Counted from the first letter of the stretch, positions 26,201 to 34,706 are shown. The stretch is 64,000 nt of DNA from Algirhabdus cladophorae (GCF_044772865.1 NZ_CP173029.1:3658001-3722000); one strand, 5' to 3'. Translations and numbers: made by a program. The notes: a model not told the origin generated them from the sequence alone.

Positions 26201-27817
26201 GTTGGTCACCTGCGAAAACGCCTGACGGAAAAAGTGTGACAAAGGACGGTATTTTTCGGACAAAACAGCCGACGGCGTGTCATCACCCATAGAGGCCAGT
26301 GCTTCTTTTGCGTCCTCGGCCATAGGCGCCAAAATCTGTTCCAACTCTTCAATGGAATAGCCCGCAGCAATCTGGCGTTTGCGCAGATCTGCACCGTCAA
26401 ACATTGGCTTCTCTGTGACCACAGCCAGTTTTTCGTCCAGCTCGTTGATCTTTCCGACCCATTCTCCAAAGGGTTGCGACGAGGCCAGTCGGTCCTTCAT
26501 TTCTTGGTCGTGATAGAGTTTGCCCTCTTTCATATCCACGGCCAGCATTTGACCCGGACCAAGCGCACCTTTTTCAATAACAGTGGATTCCTGAATGGGC
26601 ACCATGCCTGCCTCTGACCCTGCAATCAGCAGGCCGTCGCCCGTCACGACGTAGCGCATTGGGCGCAGGCCGTTGCGGTCTAGACCCGCGCACACCCAAC
26701 GACCGTCTGTCATGGCCAGCGCAGCAGGGCCATCCCACGGTTCCATCACCGAGTTGCAATAGGAATACATGTCCCGCCAGCTTTGCGGCAACTCAACTGC
26801 CTGCTTGGACCAACTTTCCGGCACCATCATGGTTTTCGCCATCGGAGCTGACCGTCCGGCACGTACCAGCACCTCAAAAACAGAGTCTAATGCAGCAGAA
26901 TCCGAGGATCCCTGTGCCACGATTGGCTTGATATCTTCGGCCATGTCCCCGAATGCGCTGGAGGCCATGCGGATCTCATGGCTCTTCATCCAATTCAGGT
27001 TACCCTTCAGTGTGTTGATCTCGCCGTTATGGGCCAACATGCGGAAAGGCTGGGCCAACCACCACTGCGGGAACGTGTTTGTAGAGTACCGCTGGTGGTA
27101 CAACGCAAAAGCACTCTCGAAACGTTCATCCTGCAGGTCTGGATAAAACTCGGCAACTTGTTCTGCCAGCATCATGCCTTTGTAGATGATCGAGCGGCAC
27201 GACAAAGAACACAGATATAGCCCTTGAACCCCAGCCGATGTAGCCGCTTTTTCAATGCGGCGACGGATCACATAAAGCTCGCGTTCAAAGGTTTCTTCGT
27301 CCACGCCTTTTGAATTTGAGATCAGGATTTGCTCGATTTCGGGACGTGTTGCGTTGGCTTTTTCGCCCAAGCACGCAACATCCACGGGTACATGGCGCCA
27401 GCCATAGATATAGTACCCCATGCGCAGCACTTCGGATTCGACGATCGTCCGACAGGTCTCTTGTGCGCCAAAATCTGTACGTGGCAAGAATACTTGCCCC
27501 ACGGCAATCAAACTATCGTCAGGCTCGTGACCCGTGCGACGGATTTGGTCAAAGAAAAACTGCACAGGGATTTGCACGTGGATCCCAGCGCCGTCACCTG
27601 TTTTACCATCCGCATCTACCGCGCCGCGATGCCAAATCGCTTTCAGCGCGGCAATCCCGTTTTCAACAACTTTGCGCGTGGCTTTGCCATCGACTGACAC
27701 CACAAGACCAACACCACAAGAGGCATGCTCTTCTTCATCGCGATAGAGGCTGTTTTCAGCCATCCAAGCACGTTTTGTTGTTTCTTGTTCGACCCAGTTT
27801 TGATCAAAATCAGTCAT
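23282..27817 (-). CDS. gltB: glutamate synthase (NADPH) large subunit
   Basis: Makes two glutamates from glutamine and 2-oxoglutarate with the small subunit GltD. The 1511-residue protein has an N-terminal glutaminase domain with nucleophile Cys34 (EEHASCGVGLVV, normally exposed by propeptide removal), a central domain, an FMN (beta/alpha)8 synthase domain (GEGGEDPAHF; LISGHNGGTGASP), the 3Fe-4S cysteines in MVRQCQSNTCPVGVC, and a C-terminal beta-helix (GXGXG) domain (ANFGAGMTGGMAYLYD). The ATG at 27817 is chosen because the usual propeptide starts here; the frame runs further upstream. Two other genes separate it from gltD. Confidence 0.97.
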   Translation of the reverse strand: MTDFDQNWVEQETTKRAWMAENSLYRDEEEHASCGVGLVVSVDGKATRKVVENGIAALKAIWHRGAVDADGKTGDGAGIHVQIPVQFFFDQIRRTGHEPDDSLIAVGQVFLPRTDFGAQETCRTIVESEVLRMGYYIYGWRHVPVDVACLGEKANATRPEIEQILISNSKGVDEETFERELYVIRRRIEKAATSAGVQGLYLCSLSCRSIIYKGMMLAEQVAEFYPDLQDERFESAFALYHQRYSTNTFPQWWLAQPFRMLAHNGEINTLKGNLNWMKSHEIRMASSAFGDMAEDIKPIVAQGSSDSAALDSVFEVLVRAGRSAPMAKTMMVPESWSKQAVELPQSWRDMYSYCNSVMEPWDGPAALAMTDGRWVCAGLDRNGLRPMRYVVTGDGLLIAGSEAGMVPIQESTVIEKGALGPGQMLAVDMKEGKLYHDQEMKDRLASSQPFGEWVGKINELDEKLAVVTEKPMFDGADLRKRQIAAGYSIEELEQILAPMAEDAKEALASMGDDTPSAVLSEKYRPLSHFFRQAFSQVTNPPIDSLREYRVMSLKTRFGNLKNVLDEDSSQTEILVLDSPFVGNAQFDELVANFNAPLAEIDCTFEADAKGDALRAGLERIRAEAEDAVRSGAGHIVLTDQFQSVDRVAMPMILATSAVHSWLTRKGLRTFCSLNVRAAECVDPHYFAVLIGCGATVVNAYLAEDSLADRIERGLLDATLTEAVQRYRNAIDQGLLKIMAKMGISVISSYRGGLNFEAVGLSRAMVAEYFPGMQSRISGIGTGGIQRAVQAVHAKGWRGGSDVLPIGGFYKARRSGEKHAWEAQTMHMLQAACNTANYEMWKQFSAAMKANPPIHLRDLLDIKPMGKAIPIEEVESITSIRKRFVTPGMSLGALSPEAHKTLNVAMNRIGAKSDSGEGGEDPAHFVPEANGDNPSAKIKQVASGRFGVTAEYLNHCEELEIKVAQGAKPGEGGQLPGMKVTDLIARLRHSTKGVTLISPPPHHDIYSIEDLAQLIYDLKQINPRCKVTVKLVASSGVGTIAAGVAKAKADVILISGHNGGTGASPATSIKYAGLPWEMGLTEAHQVLAMNNLRERITLRTDGGLRTGRDIVMAAMLGAEEYGIGTAALIAMGCIMVRQCQSNTCPVGVCTQDEELRDKFTGNADKVVNLITFYATEVREILASIGAKSLDDVIGRADLLSQVSRGSAHLDDLDLNPLLITVDGADKIVYDRTKPRNVVPDTLDSEIVKDAARFLNDGEKMQLQYAVQNTLRTVGTRTSSHIVQNFGMRNDLQSDHLTVKLTGSAGQSLGAFAAPGLKLEVSGDANDYVGKGLSGGTIVVRPPMASPLKADENTIIGNTVLYGATDGYLFAAGRAGERFGVRNSGAKVVIEGCGACGCEYMTGGVAVILGSIGANFGAGMTGGMAYLYDPDGTALSRMNMETLVTCPVTQQHWVTQLEGLIERHLEETGSRKAADILQHWDVEQANFLQVCPKEMLIHLPAPLGVEDTAVPAE

Positions 27818-27818
27818 C

Positions 27819-28586
27819 TTAGTTTCCTTCCAATAGGGGCGACAGTGTCGGCTTTTGGTGGGTTTTTTTTGGTGTTGGTTCGACTTGAAAATGCGTCTGC
27901 ATGATCTGTTGTGCAGTCTGGTCTTGCCCTGAGGCAATTGCATTTACAAAGGGGATTAGCTTGCCAATCTGTTTGAGCCGTTGCGGCACATTGTGATTGG
28001 TTTTTGGCATTACATAGTGACAGATATTCGGGGCCTGTGGGACCAAGTTTCGTTGCACGGCCTCGCGCGGGTGTTGGCCATGGACGATTGTGTAATGTGT
28101 GTCAGGCACCATGAAATCACTTGCCAGCTTGATGCGGTGATCCGTGATTTTTGCCAAGTACCGCTGCCAGCGGGTTTCACTTGGCACAATGGATGGATCG
28201 ACGGACAACTGTGGGGCTAGCGCAATCACGCGATCAATCTGAGTGAAAGCTGGTAGAACCAGCGCAGTAAACCCACCCAAAGAGTGGCCCAAGGCAATAA
28301 TGCGCTTGGCCCCGACACTGGCTTTGAAGGCCTCAATGGCCTGTGCCATTGCTTCGATCAATCTGTCCGACGCCAGCCAACTGCGATGTGGGTCTGAGAG
28401 GAACACGGCCGACCGTGTCCCACGATTTGTCGCACACCGGGCGAATTCGTAGGACGGTACATCTGCATCTGGGTACCCAATCCCGGAAATTGTGACGAAT
28501 GCTGTTTCGCTGCCTGCATCGAACTGCCAACTGTGCAAATTGCTCTGGTTCAGATGGGGTTTGATTGCGATAATGTCGGCGTTCAC
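27819..28586 (-). CDS. alpha/beta-hydrolase-fold protein
   Basis: A 255-residue protein with an alpha/beta-hydrolase nucleophile elbow, GHSLGGFTALVLP near residue 105, and a late histidine (KTNHNVPQRL) in the position of the catalytic triad. The oxyanion region (FVTISGIGYPDA) and the extra NRGTRSAVFLSDPHRSW suggest a small-molecule or acyl hydrolase rather than a lipase. The GTG at 28586 is chosen because it overlaps the upstream gene's stop as GTGA. It ends one base before the gltB ATG, so gltB is almost certainly translated from the same message. The substrate is unknown. Confidence 0.72.
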   Translation of the reverse strand: MNADIIAIKPHLNQSNLHSWQFDAGSETAFVTISGIGYPDADVPSYEFARCATNRGTRSAVFLSDPHRSWLASDRLIEAMAQAIEAFKASVGAKRIIALGHSLGGFTALVLPAFTQIDRVIALAPQLSVDPSIVPSETRWQRYLAKITDHRIKLASDFMVPDTHYTIVHGQHPREAVQRNLVPQAPNICHYVMPKTNHNVPQRLKQIGKLIPFVNAIASGQDQTAQQIMQTHFQVEPTPKKTHQKPTLSPLLEGN

Positions 28587-29260
28587 GATGTGACACTCCC
28601 GCAATCAAAAAGTGGAAAATTCGGGAAAAAGTCTGTGTCACCTGGGTGGGCAAAACTCATTGGGCGGTTGTCGGAGGCCTCGCTGCCATCTGCATTTTGG
28701 GATGTTCCAAACAAAAATAACCGTTGCGTTGGATGGACGAATTGCGCACCCATGCGTTGCCGCGTGACTTCGCCATCGGATGTGAGCACATCATAGGCAT
28801 ATTCGGTGTTCAACAGAGTTTCGCCATCGATGACAGTTGTCTCGCCGGACAGCCGATCATAGCCCACATAGCGCTGATTTGGTCCCGCAGTGGGGCCTGT
28901 TTCGGTGATCGTGAAATCATAGGTGTCGACACCGTCTCGCATCAGTTCAGTCAGGTTCTCTGGGTCGGGGGCGGGTTGTTCGATACGTTCGACCAAGCCA
29001 GATCCGACATGGTAGGTTTCAAGCCACTGAAATTCGCTGTCTATCTTGCGCAGCCTACGCAGCCCATTGGATGTGAACAGGCCAACCCATTGGTCCCCGT
29101 CTTGATCATCCTGACACTGCCAAACATTAAGCATGATGCAGCCTTTGAACTGGACGGTAAACGTGCCAGTGCAACCCGCAGGCGGCACAAATTCCGCTGC
29201 CGCCGCAGGGGCTATTTGCAGGCAGAACCCCGCAATGAGGAATGCAAAAGTGCGACGCAT
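28583..29260 (-). CDS. secreted cysteine-containing protein of unknown function
   Basis: I do not recognise this family. The 225-residue product starts MRRTFAFLIAGFCLQIAPAAAAE, a clear Sec signal peptide with an AAA-A cleavage region, so it is exported. The mature part has four cysteines (GCTGTF, GCIML, WQCQDD and FDCGS at the end), which could form two disulfides. The rest is rich in Asp, Gly and beta-type sequence. The start at 29260 is chosen because the upstream extension lacks signal-peptide character. It lies seven bases from gltD and overlaps the hydrolase, placing it between gltD and gltB. Confidence 0.6.
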   Translation of the reverse strand: MRRTFAFLIAGFCLQIAPAAAAEFVPPAGCTGTFTVQFKGCIMLNVWQCQDDQDGDQWVGLFTSNGLRRLRKIDSEFQWLETYHVGSGLVERIEQPAPDPENLTELMRDGVDTYDFTITETGPTAGPNQRYVGYDRLSGETTVIDGETLLNTEYAYDVLTSDGEVTRQRMGAQFVHPTQRLFLFGTSQNADGSEASDNRPMSFAHPGDTDFFPNFPLFDCGSVTS

Positions 29261-29267
29261 ATAGTGT

Positions 29268-30701
29268 CTATTCCGCTGCAACTTGGCCTGTTTCGGCAAT
29301 ATATTGCATGATGCTTTCCGCAGCTTCACGACCATCGCGAATGGCCCAAACAACAAGGCTGGCACCGCGAACGATATCGCCGGCGGCATAGACGCCCGGC
29401 AGGCTGGTCGCATGGGTTTTGTAGTCCGCCTTGATCGTGCCCCAACGCGCGACCTCCAGACCGTCTACGCCCCACAGCTTTGGCAGATCTTCTGGTTCAA
29501 AACCAAGGGCTGTGATTACCAGATCAGCGTCTTCCACATAATCGGCGCCTTCAATAACTTCTGGCATTTGACGCCCCGTAGCATCGGGCGCGCCGAGGCG
29601 CATTTTCTGGACCATAACGCCGGTTACAGGATCACCGACAAAGCCTTTGGGGGCGCTGAGCCAGACGAATTCAACGCCTTCTTCTTCGGCATTGGCAACT
29701 TCGCGTTGTGATCCGGGCATGTTTGCGCGGTCACGACGGTAGAGGCATTTCACCGAGGTGGCCCCCTGTCGGATGGCTGTACGAACGCAGTCCATGGCTG
29801 TATCGCCGCCACCGATAACAACAACGCGCTTGCCCTCGGCGTTTAATTCGCCCGAGTTGAACTCGGCCACATCATCGCCAAAGCTTTTGCGGTTGCTTGC
29901 TGTTAGATAGTCAATCGCGCGTGCAGTACCTTCGGCGCCAACACCAGGTGCTTTGAGCTCGCGGGTTTTATAGACGCCTGTGGCGATCAAGACGGCATCG
30001 TGCTTGCCGCGGATCGCGTCAAAACTGATGTCGTCCCCCACGTTGCAATTGAGAACAAACTCGACGCCCGATTGCACCAATTGGTCGTTGCGACGCACTA
30101 CAACGTCTTTCTCCAATTTGAAGCCGGGGATGCCATAGGTTAGCAAGCCACCGGCACGATCGTAGCGATCATAAACGGTTACCTGAAATCCCTGACGGCG
30201 CAGCATATCAGCGGCAGCCAAGCCGCCCGGCCCAGCCCCAATGATACCAACGCTTTCCGCGCGTTCGACAGCAGGCACGACGGGTTTCACCCAGCCATTT
30301 TCCCAAGCCGTGTCAGTAATGTATTTTTCGACCGAGCCGATAGTGACGGTGCCATGCCCGCTTTGTTCAATGACGCAGTTTCCTTCACACAGCCGATCCT
30401 GCGGACAGATCCGTCCACAGATTTCTGGGAAAGTGTTTGTCGCCTGAGAGACTTCATAGGCCTCTTGCAACCGGCCTTCTGCGGTCAATCTCAACCAATC
30501 GGGGATGTTGTTGTGTAATGGGCAGTGAGACTGGCAGTAAGGCACACCGCATTGCGAACAGCGGCTGGATTGCTCTTCCGCTTTTGCTTTGGCATATTCG
30601 CCATAGATTTCGCCAAAGTCCTGCCGGCGCAAGTCTGGTGCGCGCTTGGCGGGCATATCGCGCTCCACCTTGACGAATTTAAGCATTTTTTGGCTGGCCA
30701 T
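29268..30701 (-). CDS. gltD: glutamate synthase (NADPH) small subunit
   Basis: The electron-input subunit of NADPH-glutamate synthase. The 477-residue protein has the N-terminal Fe-S cysteines CSQCGVPYCQSHCP near residue 44 and CGRICPQDRLCEGNCVI near residue 90, an FAD Rossmann motif (VGIIGAGPGGLAAADML) near residue 145 and an NADPH motif (VVVIGGGDTAMDC) near residue 285. The ATG at 30701 is supported by GGAGG five bases upstream; another ATG four codons earlier has no such site. It is the first gene of a gltD - secreted protein - hydrolase - gltB unit on the minus strand. Confidence 0.96.
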   Translation of the reverse strand: MASQKMLKFVKVERDMPAKRAPDLRRQDFGEIYGEYAKAKAEEQSSRCSQCGVPYCQSHCPLHNNIPDWLRLTAEGRLQEAYEVSQATNTFPEICGRICPQDRLCEGNCVIEQSGHGTVTIGSVEKYITDTAWENGWVKPVVPAVERAESVGIIGAGPGGLAAADMLRRQGFQVTVYDRYDRAGGLLTYGIPGFKLEKDVVVRRNDQLVQSGVEFVLNCNVGDDISFDAIRGKHDAVLIATGVYKTRELKAPGVGAEGTARAIDYLTASNRKSFGDDVAEFNSGELNAEGKRVVVIGGGDTAMDCVRTAIRQGATSVKCLYRRDRANMPGSQREVANAEEEGVEFVWLSAPKGFVGDPVTGVMVQKMRLGAPDATGRQMPEVIEGADYVEDADLVITALGFEPEDLPKLWGVDGLEVARWGTIKADYKTHATSLPGVYAAGDIVRGASLVVWAIRDGREAAESIMQYIAETGQVAAE

Positions 30702-30761
30702 GACGTCCTCCATTCACTCCGAGACGCTTGTTTAAGCTGCTGTTCAGAAAAATAAAAGACA

Positions 30762-30804
30762 ATTCTACTGACCTAATTTAAAATAATTTTAGGCGTGGTA
30801 GAAT
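30762..30804. promoter_or_regulatory. nested inverted repeat in the gltD-uppP intergenic region
   Basis: ATTCTAC (30762-30768) pairs with GTAGAAT (30798-30804), and inside it CCTAA (30772-30776) with TTAGG (30789-30793), around an AT-rich centre. It lies in the 213-base gap between the divergent gltD and uppP genes. It could be an operator or a structured leader; no regulator is identified. Confidence 0.35.
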
Positions 30805-30914
30805 TAGGGTGGCCAAATTTCCTAAATATAAGTCAGTATAAGTTACCTTTATTGACTCTTTCTATTATTTTTCAAGCCTTTAAACTAGCGCCATCCAGAA
30901 AAAGGCAAAGCTGC

Positions 30915-31718
30915 GTGTCCATCGTTCACATATTTATCCTCGCGGTGATTCAAGGTCTGACCGAATTCTTGCCGGTGTCTTCGTCCGGCCACCTGATTCT
31001 TTTGCCTCAATTGACGGGACTTCAAGATCAGGGACTCGCTTTGGATGTAGCCGTGCATGTCGGCACACTCTTTGCTGTGGTTCTGTATTTTTGGAAAGAC
31101 GTTCGGATGGCACTTGCCGGCATTCCGAGCATGCTGTCTGGAAACATCGATACACCCGGGGCGCGATTAGCGTTTTTGCTATTGGTCGCGACCATCCCAG
31201 TCATTCTTGCGGGATTGGTGCTGAAGCTGACCGGGCTGAGCAGTGCGATGCGATCGATCACTGTGATCGGATGGGCCATGATCATCTTTGGCGCTGTCCT
31301 TTATCTAACGGATCGTAGTGGAGGGACAGGCAAAGCCGATACCGATTGGAGCCTGAAGGACGCAATCGTTTTGGGCCTATGGCAGGCAATTGCGTTGATA
31401 CCGGGTACGTCCCGGTCCGGTGCTACAATTTCGGGCGCACGCGCTCTGGGCTATGATCGGAGCAGTGCTGCAAAACTGGCGATGCTTATGTCGATCCCAA
31501 CGATTGTCGCAAGTGGCACGCTCTTGGGTCTCGATGTGGTTGGTCAGGCAGATGCCGAGATGTTGAGGAACGCAGCCTTTGGGATCGTGTTTGCTTTTGC
31601 GGCGGCACTACTGGCGCTGAGTTTGATGATGCGCTTACTGCGCAGCATTAGTTTCACACCCTATGTGATTTATAGAATTCTTTTGGGCATTGTTTTGTTG
31701 GCCATTGCCTACACTTAA
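30915..31718 (+). CDS. uppP: undecaprenyl-diphosphatase
   Basis: Dephosphorylates undecaprenyl diphosphate to the monophosphate carrier used for peptidoglycan and other envelope polymers; membrane-bound, also known as BacA. The 267-residue product has about eight hydrophobic segments and both family motifs: GLTEFLPVSSSGHL near residue 14 and PGTSRSGATI near residue 165. GTG at 30915 is chosen because the family begins just before HIFILAVIQGLTE. Its end overlaps the convergent NDUFA9-like gene by four bases. It shares a divergent intergenic region with gltD. Confidence 0.95.
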   Translation: MSIVHIFILAVIQGLTEFLPVSSSGHLILLPQLTGLQDQGLALDVAVHVGTLFAVVLYFWKDVRMALAGIPSMLSGNIDTPGARLAFLLLVATIPVILAGLVLKLTGLSSAMRSITVIGWAMIIFGAVLYLTDRSGGTGKADTDWSLKDAIVLGLWQAIALIPGTSRSGATISGARALGYDRSSAAKLAMLMSIPTIVASGTLLGLDVVGQADAEMLRNAAFGIVFAFAAALLALSLMMRLLRSISFTPYVIYRILLGIVLLAIAYT

Positions 31719-32698
31719 AGCCGTAAATCTTTTGCAGATTCTTTGATAGCGTCGTATTGGCCGGAGGGGCGGAACCGCCACAGATATTCTGGCAAGATCG
31801 TCTCCATCGAAGTCGGCTGAATACCAAGATCGGCAAATCCTTTGGCCCCGTCGGACACGACGTTGTCGTTTTTCAGGTTTCGGACTTGATCGACGGTGAT
31901 CATGGAATTTGTGAACAGGCCCAAGCTGAGCTTTTGCAAAACGTCAAAGCCAAAGCCCATCAGCGTTGCCACAAAGAACGGGACATTGATCACCAGCTTA
32001 CGTCGCCGGATTACGGCCAACATAAGTGTCATCAGCTCGCGAAAGCTGGCGACACGTGGTCCGCCCAATTCATAGATGCCAGCATCGGCTTGGCCGAGCA
32101 CACCCATCTCGGCGGCTTGGGCGACGTTGTCTACAAACACTGGTTGGAACTTGGTGTCGGCGCCAACGACGGGCAAAACTGGTCCCATCCGCGACATAGA
32201 AGCAAAGCGGTTAAAGAACTGGTCCTCAGGGCCAAATACAATGGAGGGCCGCAGGATTACAGCCGTCGGTACATGGGTCATGACCGCGTCTTCACCCAAT
32301 GCCTTGGTTCTGGCGTAGTCGCTGACCGAATTTTCATTGGCGCCAATCGCAGAGATCTGGACAAGATTGGTGATACCGGCCGCAGCAGCGGCTCGGGCGA
32401 TACGTTCGGCTCCATCAGCCTGTACCGCATCGAATTTGTTTTTTCCCACAGGGTTCAGAATACCGACGCAATTTACCACTGCGTCCGCTCCTTGCATAAC
32501 CTGTGCTACCGAGGCGTCATCGCGGATGTTACACAAAACTGGCTCAACTTGGCCAACCACCCCGTAGGGTTTTACAAAGATTGCCTCGTTGGGACGACGA
32601 ACCGCCACGCGCACACGCCAGCCCGCTTTGGCCATACGGCGTGCAATGTAGCGACCGATGAAACCGGAACCGCCGTAAATCGTAACAAGCTTGGACAT
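31715..32698 (-). CDS. NDUFA9-like complex I-associated SDR protein
   Basis: A 327-residue atypical SDR with an N-terminal NAD(P)-binding motif TIYGGSGFIGRYIARRM and sequence like the mitochondrial complex I subunit NDUFA9: VNCVGIL, then YARTKALGEDAV and LRPSIVFGPEDQFFNRFA. Alphaproteobacteria encode this protein and it is associated with complex I assembly or stability in mitochondria and in some bacteria. No nuo genes are in the window, so the link to complex I here is by family. It is alone on its strand and overlaps uppP by four bases at its 3' end. Confidence 0.85.
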   Translation of the reverse strand: MSKLVTIYGGSGFIGRYIARRMAKAGWRVRVAVRRPNEAIFVKPYGVVGQVEPVLCNIRDDASVAQVMQGADAVVNCVGILNPVGKNKFDAVQADGAERIARAAAAAGITNLVQISAIGANENSVSDYARTKALGEDAVMTHVPTAVILRPSIVFGPEDQFFNRFASMSRMGPVLPVVGADTKFQPVFVDNVAQAAEMGVLGQADAGIYELGGPRVASFRELMTLMLAVIRRRKLVINVPFFVATLMGFGFDVLQKLSLGLFTNSMITVDQVRNLKNDNVVSDGAKGFADLGIQPTSMETILPEYLWRFRPSGQYDAIKESAKDLRL

Positions 32699-32883
32699 GG
32701 AAAGTTTCCCGCAATGGTTGGCTGGTCAAGGGTGTACCGATGCAGGCAAGCTCAGACAAGTTACATTTGGCCCCACCTGGACTAAGATTTCCTGAATTTG
32801 GCTAGACTTTATGATCTGACCACACGGGAATCGCATTGACAGCTATGCCCGCGCGGCTTAAACGCCGCACTCACCAGACCCGT

Positions 32884-32970
32884 GCCCAGATGGCGGAATT
32901 GGTAGACGCGCTAGCTTCAGGTGCTAGTGTCCGTATGGACGTGGAGGTTCGAGTCCTCTTCTGGGCACCA
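32884..32970 (+). tRNA. tRNA-Leu (anticodon CAG)
   Basis: An 87-base leucine tRNA with encoded CCA. The acceptor stem is GCCCAGA with TCTGGGC; the D-arm contains GGAATTGGTAGACGC; the anticodon stem CTAGC/GCTAG holds the loop TTCAGGT with anticodon CAG at 32918-32920; a long variable arm is present; the T-arm is GAGGTTCGAGTCCTC. A decayed integrase frame starts 177 bases downstream, so its 3' end is a likely integration site. Confidence 0.97.
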
Positions 32971-33146
32971 CTAAAACCCTTCATAAGCTCGCATGGATAC
33001 GTTAAATACCTTTGTTTTATTGGTATGTTTTTGACTAATCTTGCTCATAGATCATCGCTAATTCGAGAAGGCAAAGGTGGGCCAAAAGATGGGCTGGGCT
33101 TGATGTGGAACAGTGGGATATGACTGGCTTCTATGCTCTAACTTAG

Positions 33147-33411
33147 ATGAAAGCGAAGAATTTAGGGCCGGACAGCCATTTTGACGGCAAAGGGCCTAAT
33201 TTCGTTAAGAACTGCCCATGATCTGGGAGGCTGTGTTTTGCAGTTTATTTTGATGGGAAGTGGCGCGAAAATGGGATTGGGTCGACGGCCAGATGTTTCC
33301 ATGGCTGAGGGTCGTGACTTGGCAATCGATGCGCAAATAGATGCACGCGACGGACGCGATCCCATTGTTTCCCGCCAAGCCGTTGTTCAAAGGGGACACA
33401 CCCCAGTTTGA
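33147..33411 (+). pseudogene. P4-type tyrosine integrase fragment (N-terminal arm-binding domain)
   Basis: The frame from ATG 33147 encodes a short piece with SHFDGKGPNFV, which resembles the DGxGLxLxV strand at the start of P4-type integrases. It hits a stop at about 33219; the +1 frame continues with MGSGAKMGLGRRPDVSMAEGRD and then ARDGRDPIVSRQA, which fits the DUF4102/arm-DNA-binding pattern GLGxxPDVSLAEAR...GxDPI. The catalytic domain is missing. It follows the tRNA-Leu gene on the same strand, the usual layout for integrases that target tRNA 3' ends. So this is a frameshifted remnant of an integrated element. Confidence 0.6.
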
Positions 33412-33677
33412 TAACCATAAATGGGAAGTGGTGCATGAATTTGGTGCGAATTATGTTCTGCTTGGAATGGATCAATCCCTATTGATGGTTTGCGACAGCG
33501 TATTCACTCAGTCGCAAAGTCTTGACCTCTTATTCAGGGAACGGTTCGGGTTGTGGGGCTGCCTTAACCATATTGATGTTAGGCGCGGCAGTTGAAATTG
33601 GGTTGCAACGGGGCTTGGACAATCTTTCCGTTAGCGGCTAACAAGGGTTGGAAAACACTATCAAGGCAAGATGAAAT
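33412..33677 (+). other. noncoding stretch after the integrase remnant
   Basis: Together with the bases from 32971 this is the longest region without an intact gene in the first 34 kb. It contains a short frame (33341-33595, with HKWEVVHEFGANYVLLGMDQ) that I do not recognise and that overlaps the integrase fragment in another frame. I see no clear terminator and no repeat of the tRNA 3' end. It is probably the decayed remains of the integrated element plus the promoter of the LacI-type gene. Confidence 0.4.
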
Positions 33678-34706
33678 TTGTCACAGGTTCCTCCAAAACG
33701 GCCGTTAACCCTGCGCGACGTCTCAGAAGCATCGGGTGTCAGCGAAATGACGGTCAGCCGCGTTTTGCGCAACAGGGGTGATGTCAGCATCGCTACCCGC
33801 GAAAAAGTCCAAGCTGCGGCCAAGTCCTTGGGGTATGTGCCAAACAAGATTGCTGGCGCTTTGGCCTCACAGCGGGTCAATTTGGTGGCGGTGATTATCC
33901 CCTCCATGTCCAATATGGTGTTTCCAGAAGTGATGACTGGGATCTCGCAACATCTTGAGAACACGGATCTTCAGCCTGTGATTGGGATCACCGATTACCT
34001 ACCAGAAAAAGAGGAAGCGGTTCTGTACGAGATGCTGTCATGGCGTCCGTCTGGCGTAATTATTGCAGGGGTCGAACACACGGACTCTGCCCGTGCGATG
34101 ATGGCAAATGCTGGTATCCCGATCGTTGAGATTATGGATGTTGATGGGCTGGCTGTAGATTCCATGGTAGGTATTTCGCACCGCCGTGCGGGCCGCAAGA
34201 TGGCCGAGGCTATTTTGAAATACGGCTATCGCTCGATTGGATTTATGGGCACGCAAATGCCACTGGATCACCGTGCGCGAAAGCGCTTCGAAGGCTTTAC
34301 CGAAGCCTTGGCAAAAGGCGGGATCGAGATCGCAGATCGCGAGTTCTATTCCGGTGGATCCGCGTTGGCCAAAGGGCGCGAGATGACCCAAGCCATGCTG
34401 GAACGGTCTCCGGATTTGGATTTCATCTATTTTTCCAACGACATGATCGGGGCAGGCGGACTGCTGTGGCTGCTAGAACAAGGCATTGATGTTCCAGGCC
34501 AAATCGGGCTTGCCGGGTTTAATGGGGTCGACTTGATCGATGGCCTTCCCAAACGCCTTGCAACTATGGATGCGTGTCGCAAAGACATCGGTCAAATGGC
34601 TGCTCAGATCGTTGCGGATCGTTGGACAGAAGGGGCTGTACAGGATCCTGTTTCGCACGTCCTGACCCCAAAATTGTCCCTTGGGGACACGTTGAAGCGA
34701 AAATAA
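33678..34706 (+). CDS. LacI-family transcriptional regulator (GntR/GntH-like)
   Basis: A 342-residue repressor with an N-terminal helix-turn-helix (LRDVSEASGVSEMTVSRVLRN near residues 12-32, hinge helix PNKIAGALASQR) and a periplasmic-binding-protein-like sensor domain (VAVIIPSMSNMVFPEV; SNDMIGAGGLL). Its sequence style is that of gluconate-type LacI regulators. The start is a TTG at 33678 because a stop lies two codons upstream in frame; AAGGCAAG sits about 8-15 bases before. It ends one base before a glycosyltransferase gene, so it seems to head that operon; its effector and targets are unknown. Confidence 0.85.
   Translation: MSQVPPKRPLTLRDVSEASGVSEMTVSRVLRNRGDVSIATREKVQAAAKSLGYVPNKIAGALASQRVNLVAVIIPSMSNMVFPEVMTGISQHLENTDLQPVIGITDYLPEKEEAVLYEMLSWRPSGVIIAGVEHTDSARAMMANAGIPIVEIMDVDGLAVDSMVGISHRRAGRKMAEAILKYGYRSIGFMGTQMPLDHRARKRFEGFTEALAKGGIEIADREFYSGGSALAKGREMTQAMLERSPDLDFIYFSNDMIGAGGLLWLLEQGIDVPGQIGLAGFNGVDLIDGLPKRLATMDACRKDIGQMAAQIVADRWTEGAVQDPVSHVLTPKLSLGDTLKRK

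Noticed and set aside
31757..32785. A 342-residue plus-strand frame opposite the NDUFA9-like gene
   Set aside because: Antisense shadow; the opposite strand has a clear Rossmann motif and family sequence.
32836..33123. A 95-residue plus-strand frame with MAELVDALASGASV
   Set aside because: It is the translation of the tRNA-Leu gene and flanking bases, a common false gene.
33341..33595. An 84-residue plus-strand frame after tRNA-Leu
   Set aside because: Not recognised and overlaps the integrase fragment in another frame; listed only as noncoding stretch.
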